In this document: in pieces, positions 22,455 through 34,589 of the stretch | Position numbering within the stretch: the first letter of the stretch is position 1 | Layout: each line of letters opens with the position of its first letter | Translations under genes and position numbers: made by a program | Notes under the pieces: model-generated | Databases searched by the model: none | What the model saw: only the letters and a program-made list of their open reading frames with translations | What the model was told of the DNA's origin: nothing | Assembly (NCBI RefSeq): GCF_030272615.1 | Contig: NC_081406.1 | Coordinates: 461,990,072 to 462,054,071, forward strand | Length of the DNA stretch: 64,000 bases | Direction of reading: 5' to 3' | Source: Cryptomeria japonica | Lineage: Eukaryota > Streptophyta > Pinopsida > Cupressales > Cupressaceae

Positions 22455-24587
22455 ATGGTTGAAACCCATTCCCAAAAATCTAGAATGGAAGCTAAAGAGG
22501 CTCAAGACTCTGCAAATATGAGTGGCTATGAGTACGACAATCATATCTTTTTCAATTCTGACCATACCACATTACCTAACTTGGACATCTATAGAAACAT
22601 TTAGAATATTGAGAACACAGATAATACAAACAATCATGATGCACAAGATGACAATATGGATAACACTTCAGTACACTCAGTAGAGGTGGAAGATGCAATC
22701 ATGGATCCTCATTTCAACAAGATGATACAAGAAATCATGAAAAGAGAGATAATATTTCCTACAAGTGATGGCACAAAGTGGAGCTAAGATACCTCATGAT
22801 TTTGGCATGTCCCAAATAATAGAAAATTGACCTACTCAAGAAAATTAAGTCAACATGGATCAAGGAGACCTAATAGTCAAAGTAATAGAAGATCATGTCT
22901 CATGCCTGAGTCACAATCATCCTTATTTTAAAAATCCAAGATTTCAAATACACGTGATCAAGCTTATGATACTCAAGAAAGAACATCTCATGAACAATTT
23001 CGTCTACACAGACCCTTGTGGAAATATTATGTGGATAAATACATCCAACCAAACACCAATACTAAGGACCAAACACAAAGAACTTGGATACCCAGAGGAA
23101 TGCTCAAAATTTGGATACAAGAAAACAACATGTCAAATTTGGGGGCAGTACACAAGAGAAAAATTGTGATATGCCTTATGACCCTATATCAGATGGTCCC
23201 TACATTCATTATCATTATAGAGCCCCTCCATATGAACATGTTTACAATCAATACCATACATACATTTGGAACAACAGATCAAGGACTTACAAAAGAAGAT
23301 GAAGGACATCAATACACCAAAACCAACTTACACAATCAGAGAAATATGTCCCTATCTATTTGATAGAAAAATTCCAATGCTTCCATTTCCTACACACTTT
23401 GTAACACCAAAATTTGAAAAGTACAGAGGCAAAGGGGACCCTAAGGCACATATAAGACAATTTTTCATAGCTTGCATTGAGGTAGCAGCAGAAGAAACAT
23501 ACTTGATGAGATTGTTTCCACAAAGCTTAGGTGAATAATCTATGGAAGGGTTCTCCCAACTTCCACCTAGAATTAAGTCATGGGGTGACTTAGCAGAGGC
23601 ATTTATCCAGCATTTCTCATATAACATAGAGACATATATATTAGTTGCCACTTTTTGTAATACCAAACACAAAGTTGGGGAGTCCTTTTCATCATTCTTA
23701 CAAAGATGGAGGAATTTAGCCAGCAAATGCTCTTGCGAAATTCCACAAAAACAATTGGTAGAGATGTTTACACAAAATGTCAACAAAGAAAGTGGTTATG
23801 ACTTGAGGAAAGCTTGTTTGTCCACTTTTAAGGAAGTCGTTGAGAGAGGCTTAGCAACAGAGAAGGTCTTAATTGAGAAAGGTATCATCAAGATATTTTA
23901 AAAAAATAAAGAAGATTTTAAAGGAAAATACAAGCCACGATTTTGGAACAAGAAAAATAACACAGTAAATGATGGCATTGTTGATGCTAACATGGTGAGA
24001 CCAAAAACCCCTCTTTTAGGACCAAGTTCTTCTGCAAACAACCAAGTAAATACACAAGGAACTTCAAAACCATGAAGGAAATACACCCCATTGGGAGAAC
24101 CACTTGAGTCAGCTTTTAGGAATGTAGTAGCAAACAAGCTAATAAAAATTCCAGACAATCCTCTATCTGAACCAAAATTCAAACCAAATTGGTGGAATGA
24201 TGATGAGTATTGCAAATATCACAAGAGAAAGGGACATAAAATAGGAAATTTGCATCGCTTGAAGAACATTATAAAGGATCTTATTGATAGAGGCGACATT
24301 GAGATTAATGATCATACATCCAATCAAGAACATGAAATGTTTAAGGAACCATTCCTTAAACATGACAAGGGAAAAGCCAAAGCCACAGATAATCAAGCCA
24401 ACTATACCAAACTATCCTATGACTATGATTCAACCATCAACTACATTTCATTGGACAAACATGTTTCTACTACTATCGTAAAGGACAAAATGCCTGGAAG
24501 TTCTACCCAAAGAACCAAAGTTGTCCTAAAAGGAATTGTACCTTCTTTTGAATCCACCTGTAAATGTAATGTCACAACTCGTTGAGG
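22455..24587 (+). pseudogene. gypsy A gag
   Basis: The first ATG is at 22455 (MVETHSQKSRMEAKEAQD) in an acidic N-terminal region with early stops and frame changes. From 23266 gag runs in one frame: capsid-like core with YLMRLFPQSLGE, IKSWGDLAEAFIQHFSYNI, SFSSFLQRWRNLASKC and VEMFTQNVN. Its C-terminus reads WWNDDEYCKYHKRKGHK and RLKNIIKDLIDRGDIE. The usual single zinc knuckle C-x2-H-x3-GH-x4-C lacks its last Cys (GNLH). In-frame stops occur after QSLGE, at 23899 and near 24075. This protein would form the capsid of virus-like particles in the cytoplasm. Confidence 0.85.
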
Positions 24588-25290
24588 TAAGGTCACCCTG
24601 CAAGGTGCTCTATCTAAAATCACCACTTCATCTTCGGCCAAACATGAGTACAACCTATTAGAACAGTTTGGGAAGACGCCCACGCTTATCTCAATCCTTG
24701 AACTATTATGTATCTCTCCTTCGCATAAAGCCATACTTGACAAAGTCCTAAGAGAAACTTATGTACCCACTGATCTGAACATGGACCAGTTTCAAGCTAT
24801 GGTGGGATACCTTTTCATTCCACATACCCTCACATTTATAGAATCTGATGAGGCATCTGTGACCTATCCTCATAATGCACCTCTACATATTGAAGCCTTT
24901 ATCTATAAAAAATGCATCAAACAAGTCTTGATAGATGGGGGATCTGGTCTCAATATATATACTTTGAACACAATAACACAATTGGGATACTCGGATAAAG
25001 TTTTGAATGCTACAAATTAAATTACCATCAAGGCATATGATGATGAAGAGAGTTCATCTAAAGGCATGGTCACTTTATCTCTCAGAGTTGGGCCAATAAC
25101 TAAGGATGTGGTTTGTCAAGTCCTTGATCTAGATCTCACATACAATACAATCTTGGGATGCCCATGGATTCACAAAATGAGAGTCGTTCCCTCAACATAT
25201 TATTAATGTATCAAATTCCCATACAATGGAGTTGAAGTGACCGTCAAAGGCGGCCTGAATCTGTTCATATATTGTAACAACCTGTGAAAC
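24588..25290 (+). pseudogene. gypsy A aspartic protease
   Basis: Same frame as gag after a single TGA at 24583. It has an upstream LLEQFGKTPTLISILELL motif and PLHIEAFIYKKCIKQ, then VLIDGGSGLNIYTLN, in which D-G-G-S is the catalytic aspartate loop (canonical D-[ST]-G/D-G-[GS]-S in this lineage). ILGCPWIHKMRVVPS closes the fold (25150-25195). Stops occur at 25018 and 25204. This protease processes the gag-pol polyprotein; the copy is dead. Confidence 0.85.
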
Positions 25291-26302
25291 TTGCAACATA
25301 GATCAGAAATAACAATACCAGTCAATCAAGAGGCTATTCCTTCATCAACATATGTGGATCCAGAATCCTTGATAGCTTCAACATCCAAACAAACATAGCT
25401 CAAAGAAAAGTTCAAGATTAAAGATATGGGATGTGATGAGTATATCTTTCATGTTGATCAACTCCCATTGTCTCCTAAGGTATTTGGTTGAAATGAAAAA
25501 CCTACAAACAATGTGCAATGCCAATGAATTGGGTGTGAGCTACCTAGCATTGTGACTACTAATTCTAAATGCAAATCTCCTCTAGTGGTGCAAGAAGCTC
25601 TTGATATCAATATTCCTAAGAGTGGTTCCAATGAGGAATCTATTGAGTGTATCATCATCCCTCTTGATAAATCACATAGCTTTACCATTTCATCCATTCA
25701 TTCCATTTCCACTTATCTCCCAGTGTTGGATCAACAACAATCACAAAAGCCCATACTCATTGGGGATCAAAAATGAAGTTATGAAAAGAAAAATCTAAAA
25801 TTCAAAAATAAAGGAAAGTCCTCTAGTCCAAATCAAAATCAAAAGCTATTGGACTCTACAAAAATCAAGGTCAAGGATAAAAATCCTATGAAAGACAAAG
25901 AGCAAGAGATGATCTCCCCTAATATCAAAATAACTGGGGGCAAAATTTCTACAATTTCAAGTCAAAAAGAATACTTGTTGATCCTAAGTCTCCATCATGC
26001 CATCCTACTTTCACTTCTTTTCGCAATCATAAGCCTTCATAACTCTTCCACTTGCTTCACACATCCATTCCCTTTTGGCAATACATCATGTCAATAGACC
26101 TTTAATGGAACTTCCTCGAAGGAATTTGTTGTCAGGTATGCCCAAAATTCTTTATGTGAGACACATATGGGCATGTGTAGTCCACATGCTAGTAATTCTC
26201 TCAGTTACTTTACAAAATAAGACAGTCACTTGAGCTACACATCATTCAGTTAAGGAACAATGCAGTTACAATCATAAGGTAAAGCATCACACATTTGAGG
26301 TA
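25291..26302 (+). pseudogene. gypsy A protease-RT linker and deletion scar
   Basis: Degraded linker peptide (DMGCDEYIFHVDQLPLSPK near 25430; ECIIIPLDKS near 25650) that in relatives leads into RT. It becomes Lys/Asn-rich, then unreadable. By 26303 the frame is already the integrase C-terminus, so the RT-RNase H-integrase core deletion lies in this interval, probably between about 25.9 and 26.25 kb. Confidence 0.6.
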
Positions 26303-26497
26303 GCTGACTTAGTTCTCAAGTAGAATCCAAGAAATCAATAGGACCAAGAGAAGAAAGGAAAATTTGAATCCAATTGGCTTGGTCATTATGTCATCACAAT
26401 AATCTACGGATTAGGTGCATATCAACTTTTGACCCCAGATGGAGAACCTTTGGAAGATCCGATCAACAACATGCATCTTCATAGGTTTTACTCATAG
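26303..26497 (+). pseudogene. gypsy A integrase C-terminus
   Basis: Reads ADLVLK-stop-NPRNQ, then KKGKFESNWLGHYVI, GLGAYQLLTPDGEPLEDP and INNMHLHRFY. This is the SH3-like C-terminal end of plant gypsy integrase (GKFE-NW-GPY-I, G-Y-L, N--HL--FY). No DDE core precedes it. It marks the 3' end of the pol region. Confidence 0.85.
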
Positions 26498-28678
26498 CTC
26501 TTCAGAGTATCCAAATTCAAAGATACAAAAAAAACCAAAAACATCAAAAATACAAAAGAAATTAAAAAAAAAATCAACAATACAAAAAAAAAAAATAAAA
26601 ATCCAAAATACAAAAAAATTAAAAAATGATCAAAAATACAAAAAAATCATAAAAAAAATAAAATTGTTACTTGGTGAAAACCTAGCAAACAGGTGCCTTG
26701 TGACACAAAAAAAAATCCATACAAAATAAAGAAATAAATTCGTCCAACGGTGAAAACCATTTCGGTGGCACCCTGGGCAAGTACCATGGTGAAAACCGGG
26801 TTACTGACACCATGTGTAGAGACATTGCTCCTCCCTCCTTTAGGATTCAATCGCATCCCTTCACTTTGCATACACTCACAACCTATCCATCCATAATAAA
26901 CTTACCCATTCCCATCATGACTTGTTATTGATCTACCTAAGATTGGTTAGCCATTCATAATAATCCATTCCTTTCACCCCTATCCATCCAAAATAAACTT
27001 ACCCATTCCCATCATGGCTTGTTATTGATCTACCTTAGATTGGTTAGCCATTCATAATAATAATTCAATTTCACCCCTTTTCATCCATAATAAATTAGCT
27101 ACTATTTTTCGCTAGGGCAAATCCCAAGTCTAGTGATGTGTGTGGAACTAAGAGCATCACACATTCTGACGAGTAGAGTTTCTTCCAGTTTTCTTTAGTC
27201 TATCTGTGCCCAATCCACAATAAATAAACACTTATATCACGGATCTGCAATAAAGTTTTGTCTTCTCCATTTTGATCAGTTTCAGATGAGATGTAAATAG
27301 CAGCAATGGGCTTCAACAAATCAAATCTTTCAATAGACTTAGACAACATTATGGTTCAGTACTATCTATCTTTTTTATGAAAGTAAACATTGTGACCAAA
27401 ATCAAATAGACTTATACAAGTGATAAGAGACACTAAACTTGAGCACTGCAGTGGATGTTGGTGTCGAGTCTTGGTTCTCTTTTGACTTTATCTTTTGGTC
27501 ACATGTCTTTTAGCTTTTTTGGGATGTCTCTAACTAGAGGTTCTATCTCCAGGATGTCTTTGACTAGAAAGGTGAGAATGGGATATGTTCACCTATTGTT
27601 TTGTTGTTTGTGGATTGTCTCTTAGTAATGTATGACTTCAAAGGATATGAGGACACTATGAGTCTAGTATGAACTGGGGCATTCCTTGTTTGTGACTATT
27701 TGATCTCCATACAAACTAGTACAATGACTTTCTGGGTCAAACCTATACCTCAATTGTCATAACCTATTTGCCATAATAAAGATCAATGATGATAAAGAAC
27801 AAGAACATTTTGCACTTCCATATCTTCTATCTTCCATCCCCCTTTCGTGATTGACCTCCATCGTCCTTCTAGATTTCGTGTAGCCCGCTATCACATGACT
27901 GAGTAAAATGACATGCCAAAACTATTTGCATTTCATGTAGATTACACCTACATTACCACATATTAGTGTTTCATACATACATATAGATATCACAATCGCA
28001 CTGCATTTTGCATATATCATTAGTTAGTATATGCATTCTCATATAAAACATAAAATGCCAAAATAATAACACAAGACATGTTAGCACATTTTATATTCTC
28101 ATCATGTAAATAACTATTCGCATTATCATATTCATCTGCATTTCATACATTCACATTTGTATAACATATAAAACATAAAAGAAGAAAAAATATCGCATTT
28201 CATCATGTATATATATATGCATTCCTAGCATAATTAAACATCATAGATACATGTATCTTATACACATTCATACATCATAGAATCATAAATTTTATTAGCA
28301 TATATAAACATGCATCACATAGAAGCAACATCACATAGGTACATATGCATATAGCTGTCGAAAGGATGAATCATCTCATATATATCTAAAAAATCATAAG
28401 TGTCATGATTCAATGATGTCAAAATCATATGTCTACAGTCACTCGAAGGTATTTACATCATCATACAAAAATGGTACAAAAACTGATACTTGGGGATCCA
28501 TTTAAGACTATGATAAACTCCCTCCCTTAGAGCCAACCAACCTCGATGGAGACTGAGCCCTAGAAATCAGTGCCCCAAAATCATATCTCATGCCCTCTCT
28601 ATCTAGTGGTGGTGGAGGACCCATCACCCCACCACTCAATGCCTGTCTCCTATCTCTCCCTCCAATGGTCATGCAAAA
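26498..28678 (+). other. gypsy A 3' non-coding region and flank
   Basis: Includes an A-rich run of AAAAATACAAAAAA units (26510-26660) and a conserved GTACCATGGTGAAAACCGGG segment (near 26790). A 97-bp tandem duplication starts CTTACCCATTCCCATCATG (26901 and 26998). A block at 27590-27790 recurs inverted at about 30430-30605. From about 27800 to 28678 the sequence is AT-rich, with no open frame and no LTR. Confidence 0.6.
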
Positions 28679-29463
28679 TGTGTATGGTGAAAAGTGGATA
28701 ATGGAAACAATAATATTGAAATAATAAATGAATTCAAGTAGAAAACCCTATCCTAACAACAACAAAGATCCACCATAACGTATGAAGATTATCTAAGACA
28801 ATGCAAACCAATAAAATAAAAAAGATTATACCATCACTGTCCACTAGGGTTTGAATCTCCATTCTTCCTATCTCCATTGATCTTGCTTGATATATTTGCT
28901 CTTAGATTCTATGTGTGCACAAGAGCTCAACAAAGAACAAAAATGTGGTTGATAGCTTGATCGCATAAGATTGATTAGAATGCTCCCTAGATGAATATAA
29001 TGATTAGGGTTGATAATGGAGGAGAGTATCCTCTTATATAGATGACACTATAGGAAATGGAGGGATAAGATTAAGAGGTGTAAAGATAAATGGCCGGCTA
29101 GGATTAAATGGCAGGTAGAAGAAATAATTAAATAATAAAGGGGGTAGTTAGTGTAGGAATTAAGAGATGAATGACATGTGTCATGGGTAGAAAAGTCTAA
29201 TGAATTAATTAAATAAATAAATATTTATTTAATTAATAGAGGAAGTGGGATCAATTAAATAAATAAAATATTTATTTAATTTAGGAAAAAGGTAATTTAA
29301 ATAAATAAAATTATTTATTTAAATGTGGAAAAAGGCTTAGAAGAGGATTAATAAATTAATTAAATAAATAAATATTTATTTAATTAATATAAGAATTAGG
29401 ATAAAATAATTAAATAAATAAAAATATTTATTTAATAAGACATGACAATTTTAGGTGTCTTCA
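28679..29463 (-). repeat. Inverted gypsy LTR (3' LTR)
   Basis: 785 bp, homologous over its length to the reverse complement of 19374-20118. Minus-strand start is TGAAGACACCTAAAATTGTC and the end ..CACCATACACA. A TATA box (TATATAAGAGG) reads on the minus strand at about 29030-29040. A polypurine tract directly precedes it (29464-29478), so it is a 3' LTR of a minus-strand element. To its left the expected primer site is replaced by TTTTGCATGACC, that is, flank. Confidence 0.9.
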
Positions 29464-29478
29464 TTTTGCCCCTCTTTG
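29464..29478 (-). promoter_or_regulatory. Polypurine tract of inverted gypsy LTR
   Basis: Minus strand reads CAAAGAGGGGCAAAA immediately before the LTR start TGAAGACACC. Confidence 0.85.
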
Positions 29479-30605
29479 AGACAATGTATCTTGTCACGTT
29501 GGCTAAAAGAAGATATGATAAACTAATACAAAGTTTCCCCATGATGAGAATGATATGCCCCCTCGAGAGATTGGATGAATACATTTGAAAAGATCATAGA
29601 CAATCTCTCGATAATAAAGTAAGGCTAGAAAGGACTGACAAGATAGGATAGAGTGACATAGTGACGAGATAAAGAAGACTAATGCAAGAGACTAGGGCTA
29701 GGGTAGCCTATAAGATAGACTACGATGGAAAACATCCTCATTGGCATCCACATACCTAAGAGATCAAAGTGCAGAGAGAGTAAAGAGAAGAGAAGTCAGG
29801 AAAGATGACATTAGTTTACAGATTCAACCGTGTTCGCCAATATCAGAGGCCAGCATATGCAAGAGAGCCAGTGAGTACCACAAAACCTCCTTGTACTTTG
29901 GTGTATTAATTGTTGTCATAAATGCATGTTAGGTAGGGATAGAAAATTTCAAGCAGGGGGAAAAAAGCTTTAAGGTGCGTATGTTGGTGCCAGGCATGTT
30001 TGGGAAGGATAGGCGTGTCTATTTCTAGTTTAAACGCATCTATGATTTCAAAGATGTTTGTGCCAGATGCAAGCATGTCTATATTGAGAAGGTGGATTTA
30101 TGCAAGATAGAGTCATGTCTGTGTGTTTTAGGTGTGTGTGTGTGCGGGGAAGGCACATTTGTGTATGTTTAAAGTGTGTTTATGTCTTCAAGGTCAAATC
30201 AATAGTTCTATGATAAACATATGATGTTGATTAGATAAGTTGTTGAGAGGATACACTCAAATAGGTCCTCTAGGGAAGACAAGGATAACAAATAGGGTTG
30301 GGATTGACAATTCTGTGATAGGACATATGTTGCCAATCAGGAAACTACTCAAGAAGATACACTCAAGCAGAGGCCCTAGAATAGGATAGAGATTCTTGTG
30401 CTTTATCATCTTTGGGATTTATTATGGAAAATAGGTTATGCCAATCCAAATATAGGTTTGACCCAGAAAGTCATTGTACCTGTTTGTATGGAGATCAGAT
30501 AGTTGCAACCAAGGAATGCCCCAGTTCATACTAGACTCGCTGTGTCCTCATATCCTTAGATAGATCATAGAATTACTAAGAGACAATCCACAAACAACAA
30601 AACAA
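29479..30605 (-). other. 3' non-coding region of inverted gypsy element
   Basis: Belongs with the LTR at 28679. Its inner end (about 30430-30605) is the reverse complement of 27590-27790 in element A, including TTGTTGTTTGTGGATTGTCTC and GGGGCATTCCTTG. There is no pol. At about 30606 it is abruptly joined to plus-strand gag sequence, so this is a rearrangement breakpoint. Short open frames here (such as 29741-29932) carry no motif. Confidence 0.75.
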
Positions 30606-31571
30606 TAGGTGAACATCAAAAGCACTTGGATACCCAGAGGCATGCTCAAAATTTGGACACAAGAAAACCCCATTCAAATTTGGGGGCAATACACATAAGC
30701 AAACCCATGATATGCCTATAGAACATGGTATAAAAAGACATTCCAATCCTCATTATGGCCCTATATCAAAAGGTCCCTACACACATCATCATTATAGACC
30801 CCCTCCATATGAACGTGTTTATGATCAATACCATTCATACATGCATTATCCTCATCCTCCACGCGGTGGCTCAGGCATGGGATATGGTCCAAGAAGTCAA
30901 TGTCAACCCAAAATTTTTTTGGAACAACAGATCAAGGACTTACAAAAAAATATGGAGGACATCAATACATCAAAACCAATAGAAGAAGCATACTTGATGA
31001 GATTGTTTCCACAAAGCTTAGGTGAACAAACATACTTGCAAACAAGGAATGCCCTAGTTCATACTAGACTCACGGTGTCCTCATATCCTTGGATAGGTCA
31101 TAGCATTACTAAGAGACAAACCACAAACAACAAAACAATAGGTGAACATGAAAAGAACTTGGATACCCAAAGGTATGCTCAAAATTTGTACACAAGAAAA
31201 CCCCATGTCAAATTTGGGGGCAATACACAAAAGAAAACTCATGATATGCCTATAGAACATGGTATAAACAGACATTCCAATCCTCATTATGGCCCTATAT
31301 CAGAAGATCCCTACACACATCATCATTATAGACCCCCTCCATATGAGCATGTTTACGATCAATACCATTCATACATGCAATATCCTCATTCTCCACGTGG
31401 TGGCTCAGGCATGGGATATGGTCCAAGAAGTCAATATCAACCCAAAAACAATTTGGAACAATAGATCAAGGACTTACAAAAGAATATGAAGGACATCAAT
31501 ACACCAAAACCAGCAGAAGAAACATACTTGATGAGATTGTTTCCACAAAGCTTAGGTGAACAAGCTATGGA
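30506..31571 (+). repeat. 533-bp tandem duplication across inversion joint
   Basis: Two copies, about 30506-31038 and 31039-31571, with AAGGAATGCC at 30511 and again at 31044. Each unit contains about 100 bp of the inverted 3' region plus about 430 bp of gag. The unit therefore spans the joint and was duplicated after it formed. Confidence 0.9.
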
Positions 31572-31893
31572 ATGGTTCTGCCAACTTCCACTTGGAATTA
31601 AGTCATGGGGTGACTTAGCAGAGGCATTTATCCAACATTTCTCATATAACATAGAGACAAATATATCAGTTGCCACTTTGTGCAATACCAAACATAAAGA
31701 TGTGGAGTCATTTTCATCATTCTTTCAAAGATAGAGGAATTTAGCCAGCAGATGCTCTTGCAAAAGTCCACAAAAACAAATGGTAGAGATGTTTACACAT
31801 AATGTCAATAGATAAATTGGTTATGACTTGAGGAAAGCTTGTTTGTCCAGTTTTAAGGAATTCATTGAGAGAGGCTTAGCAACAAAGAAAGTC
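30606..31893 (+). pseudogene. gypsy B gag fragment with internal duplication
   Basis: Plus-strand gag of the same family as element A. The open frame 30712-31464 contains two copies of a His/Tyr/Pro-rich region (THHHYRPPPYE, YDQYHSYM, PRGGSGMGYGPRSQ), each followed by YLMRLFPQSLGEQ. The second continues into WGDLAEAFIQHFSYN, RCSCKSPQKQ-like sequence and YDLRKACLS. Both copies lack about 60 residues present in element A between KDINTPKP and the YLMRLFPQ motif. It ends at KVLI near 31893, where LINE sequence begins. Confidence 0.8.
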
Positions 31894-31898
31894 TTAAT

Positions 31899-33076
31899 TT
31901 GAGTGAGAGTTCTGGATCAGCATCGGGACAACATGAGGCAGATGACTTAGAGATACCTGCAGATGGAGGGGGTTCAGATACTAAGGATCTTGATGATCCC
32001 TTGGATTTGGGGGACCCAGGGGAAGGACCAACACCACGTGAAGAGAGGCTAGCAGATGAGCAGGAAAGGGCAGGTTCAAACTTCAAAAATAGAAGACAGC
32101 AACTCAGAAGGAGCCCAAAGACAACAAGGAACTAGGGGTTCGAAGAACACGGTGGAAGGAAAAGATCATCCAGAAAAGGATCTTTCATCAACAGATGTTA
32201 AGGGGGGACCCAATTTGAATGGACAGACATGTAAGTGGACCTCTATGTTTGGGGTTAAACCTAAAGGTAAGTCCTCATCGCCTCCTATTAAAAACACCTC
32301 GAATGTGTCTAAGGGAAAGTTTGCTATCATTGTTCCAGATCAAATCATAGACCAAAACATTGCTAGAATGGAAAATACATTGCTCAGTAATTTTTTATGG
32401 TCTAGACCTAATATTGAAATAGTTTGTGGATTTGTCAAAAGAAAGTGGCTCTTGAAAGGTTAGGTTAAGGTGGTAGCAATGAACAAAGGTTGTCTATCCT
32501 TTTCTTTTTCTTGCGATGAGGATAGAAGAAACATTCTTTGTAGTGGGTCTTGGGCAATAGGCAAATACATCATGTACATCCAGAAGTGGCACCCTAATGT
32601 GGCAAAAGGGAAGAATTTATTGATCTAAGTCCCAATGTGGGTCAAGCTCCCTGGGCTTCCAATGGAATTCTGGGAGGAAGATGTTTTTGCAGGAATAGCC
32701 AATACCTTCAGGGAGCTTATCGCTATTGACCAGATCACGACATCAAGAAGAAGGCTGATTTATGCTAGCATTTGTGTTGGAGTTGGACCTAACACGAATA
32801 TGCCAGAAGAAATTGAGATATAATCTATACTGGGGAAGTGGAAGCAGAATATTGTTTTTCAAACTATCCGCTTTGCTTGTTTTCATTGTAAAAAAGTTGG
32901 ACATTAGGCTAAAAAATGTCCAAGTATCGAGGGTAAACCCTACTTCCAACCTAAGGTTTGGAAAAAGTGGATAAGCCTCTAAAATCCTTGGAGTCCAATG
33001 ACTCGGATCAAGAGAAACAGTCTCAGATTGGATGGGTGGAGGAAGAACTCACCAGTGAAGTGGGGAATGAACTAAA
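31899..33076 (+). pseudogene. LINE ORF1, first part
   Basis: Starts MSESSGSASGQHEADDLEIP (31899), acidic and disordered, then shifts frame near 32100. Next come IVPDQIIDQNIARMENTLLS and CGFVKRKWL (about 32330-32460), followed by MWVKLPGLPMEFWEEDV and IANTFRELIAID...RLIYASICV (32635-32810), the DUF4283 pattern of plant LINE ORF1. The knuckle C-x2-C-x4-H-x4-C (CFHCKKVGH, then KKC) is at 32878-32922, with a stop between. This RNA-binding protein would coat LINE RNA. It is interrupted at 33077. Confidence 0.85.
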
Positions 33077-34589
33077 TGATAGTTCTGATACTTAATGTTA
33101 AGTACAGATGCCAAGCTAATAAGATGAGAGGGGGGGGGGTGAATCATACAAACTTAATCTTCCATAAAAACAATAGATTCAACCTCGGTAACATATACTT
33201 CAGTAATATAAACAAAACTGCTAAACATACAAACTCAAAAGCATATAAACATCATAAAACTCATAACACCAGATTTAACGTGGAAACCCAAATAGGGAAA
33301 AACCACTATGGGATTTCAGACCCACTAAGAAATAAACTCTTCTAGAGTATGCTTGGTTAAAAGCAAATCCTATTAAAGATTACAAACACATTGCTAAATG
33401 TGACCCGGTTAATGGAATTCACTCAAATCTATTAGGATGTTCACCTTGTTAGAAGTGACCTTGTTAAAGGATTCCAAACACTCAATCAGAATGTCACCTT
33501 GCTAGAGGGTTTTACAAATAAGTCTGTTAAGTCCACTCGGTTAAGATATTTTCTATCACTTTACAAAATAACAGTAATAAAAATCTATCTGCAACTTCAC
33601 ATCTAAAATGGTAAAGAAGTTTCTTATTTGCTCAATACAACAGGACTTATCTTGTCCATCTCTTGGGCTCTATACTGTGCTATTCAAAACAGGTCTTCAA
33701 GCTTCCGTGCTTGGTGATCACTATGTAGCATCCCTATGCATACACTTGCCCACATACATTGTTTATCAATAGTTCATTATTTATAAGGAATTTGCCAACC
33801 GCTTAATATCCTTGATCACATTTCCCATGATCAATCATAGCCATTAGATCTTCAAACTTGACTAGGTTCAATGTATCCTTCAATCTGAAAACGTTTTACC
33901 CTGCCTTGGAACTTGCATACATTTCTTGGAACTTGTGCTAGGGTATTGTGGTTCAATCTGAGTTGTAGATCTTCCTGCCGATTTTCCTTTGCCATAGATT
34001 CTTTAACAAACTTCATTGATGACATACCAATCATTTAATCATAACCAGCTCATCAGCTTCCTTCATTAAATAATGCTTTTATTCATTCAATGCATTATGT
34101 TATTACTCGGTTGCAACTCGGTAAATACTAAACTTCACTCAGTAGACATTACGCCTTCATTAAATGATAGCGATAACCTTAGCATTTACCGACTAGGTTC
34201 CTTAAGGTTTACCGACTAGGTTCTTTAGGGTTTACTGACTAGGTTCCTTGCTCGGTAACATAGTATAGTATCAACGTTACAATCAACAACATATGTAGGA
34301 TATCAAAACAATCAAAACATCATGATCTCATCATTGTCTAACTCGGTAATAGTTTCCCATTGAATAACTTATTCCTCCCCTTATTCATCACATTTTTTCT
34401 ATGTCTTTTAGTGACATCTTTATACTCATCAAGTCATACTTCTTAAGATATGGCAACATCATACTAAATTAGAAAATCAATTTCTTGACATCAATGACAA
34501 AATAATAATATTAAGATAGTAAACATACTTAATTAGTTATGTCCATAATCATCGACAACCTTCTCAATATCCTTATTGAAATGCCAACA
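33077..34589 (-). repeat. 3' LTR of copia element 1
   Basis: 1513 bp, TG...CA, homologous to 40268-41830. It holds three copies of a 22-bp unit GGTTTACCGACTAGGTTCCTTA (34179-34250), against four in the partner LTR, plus a nine-G run at 33130 followed by GTGAATCATAC. Confidence 0.95.

Larger units (their letters stand above)
19374..27800 (+). mobile_element. Ty3/gypsy element A, internally deleted
   Basis: Plus strand: 5' LTR (19374-20118), candidate primer site (20122), long leader to 22454, gag, protease, a linker, then directly the integrase C-terminus (26303-26497) and the conserved 3' non-coding GGTGAAAACC segment (about 26740-26810). RT, RNase H and the integrase core, normally over 2.5 kb, are absent between about 25.9 and 26.3 kb. 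No plus-strand 3' LTR is present. The coding part keeps one frame over gag-protease, with scattered stops. It cannot move autonomously. Confidence 0.85.
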
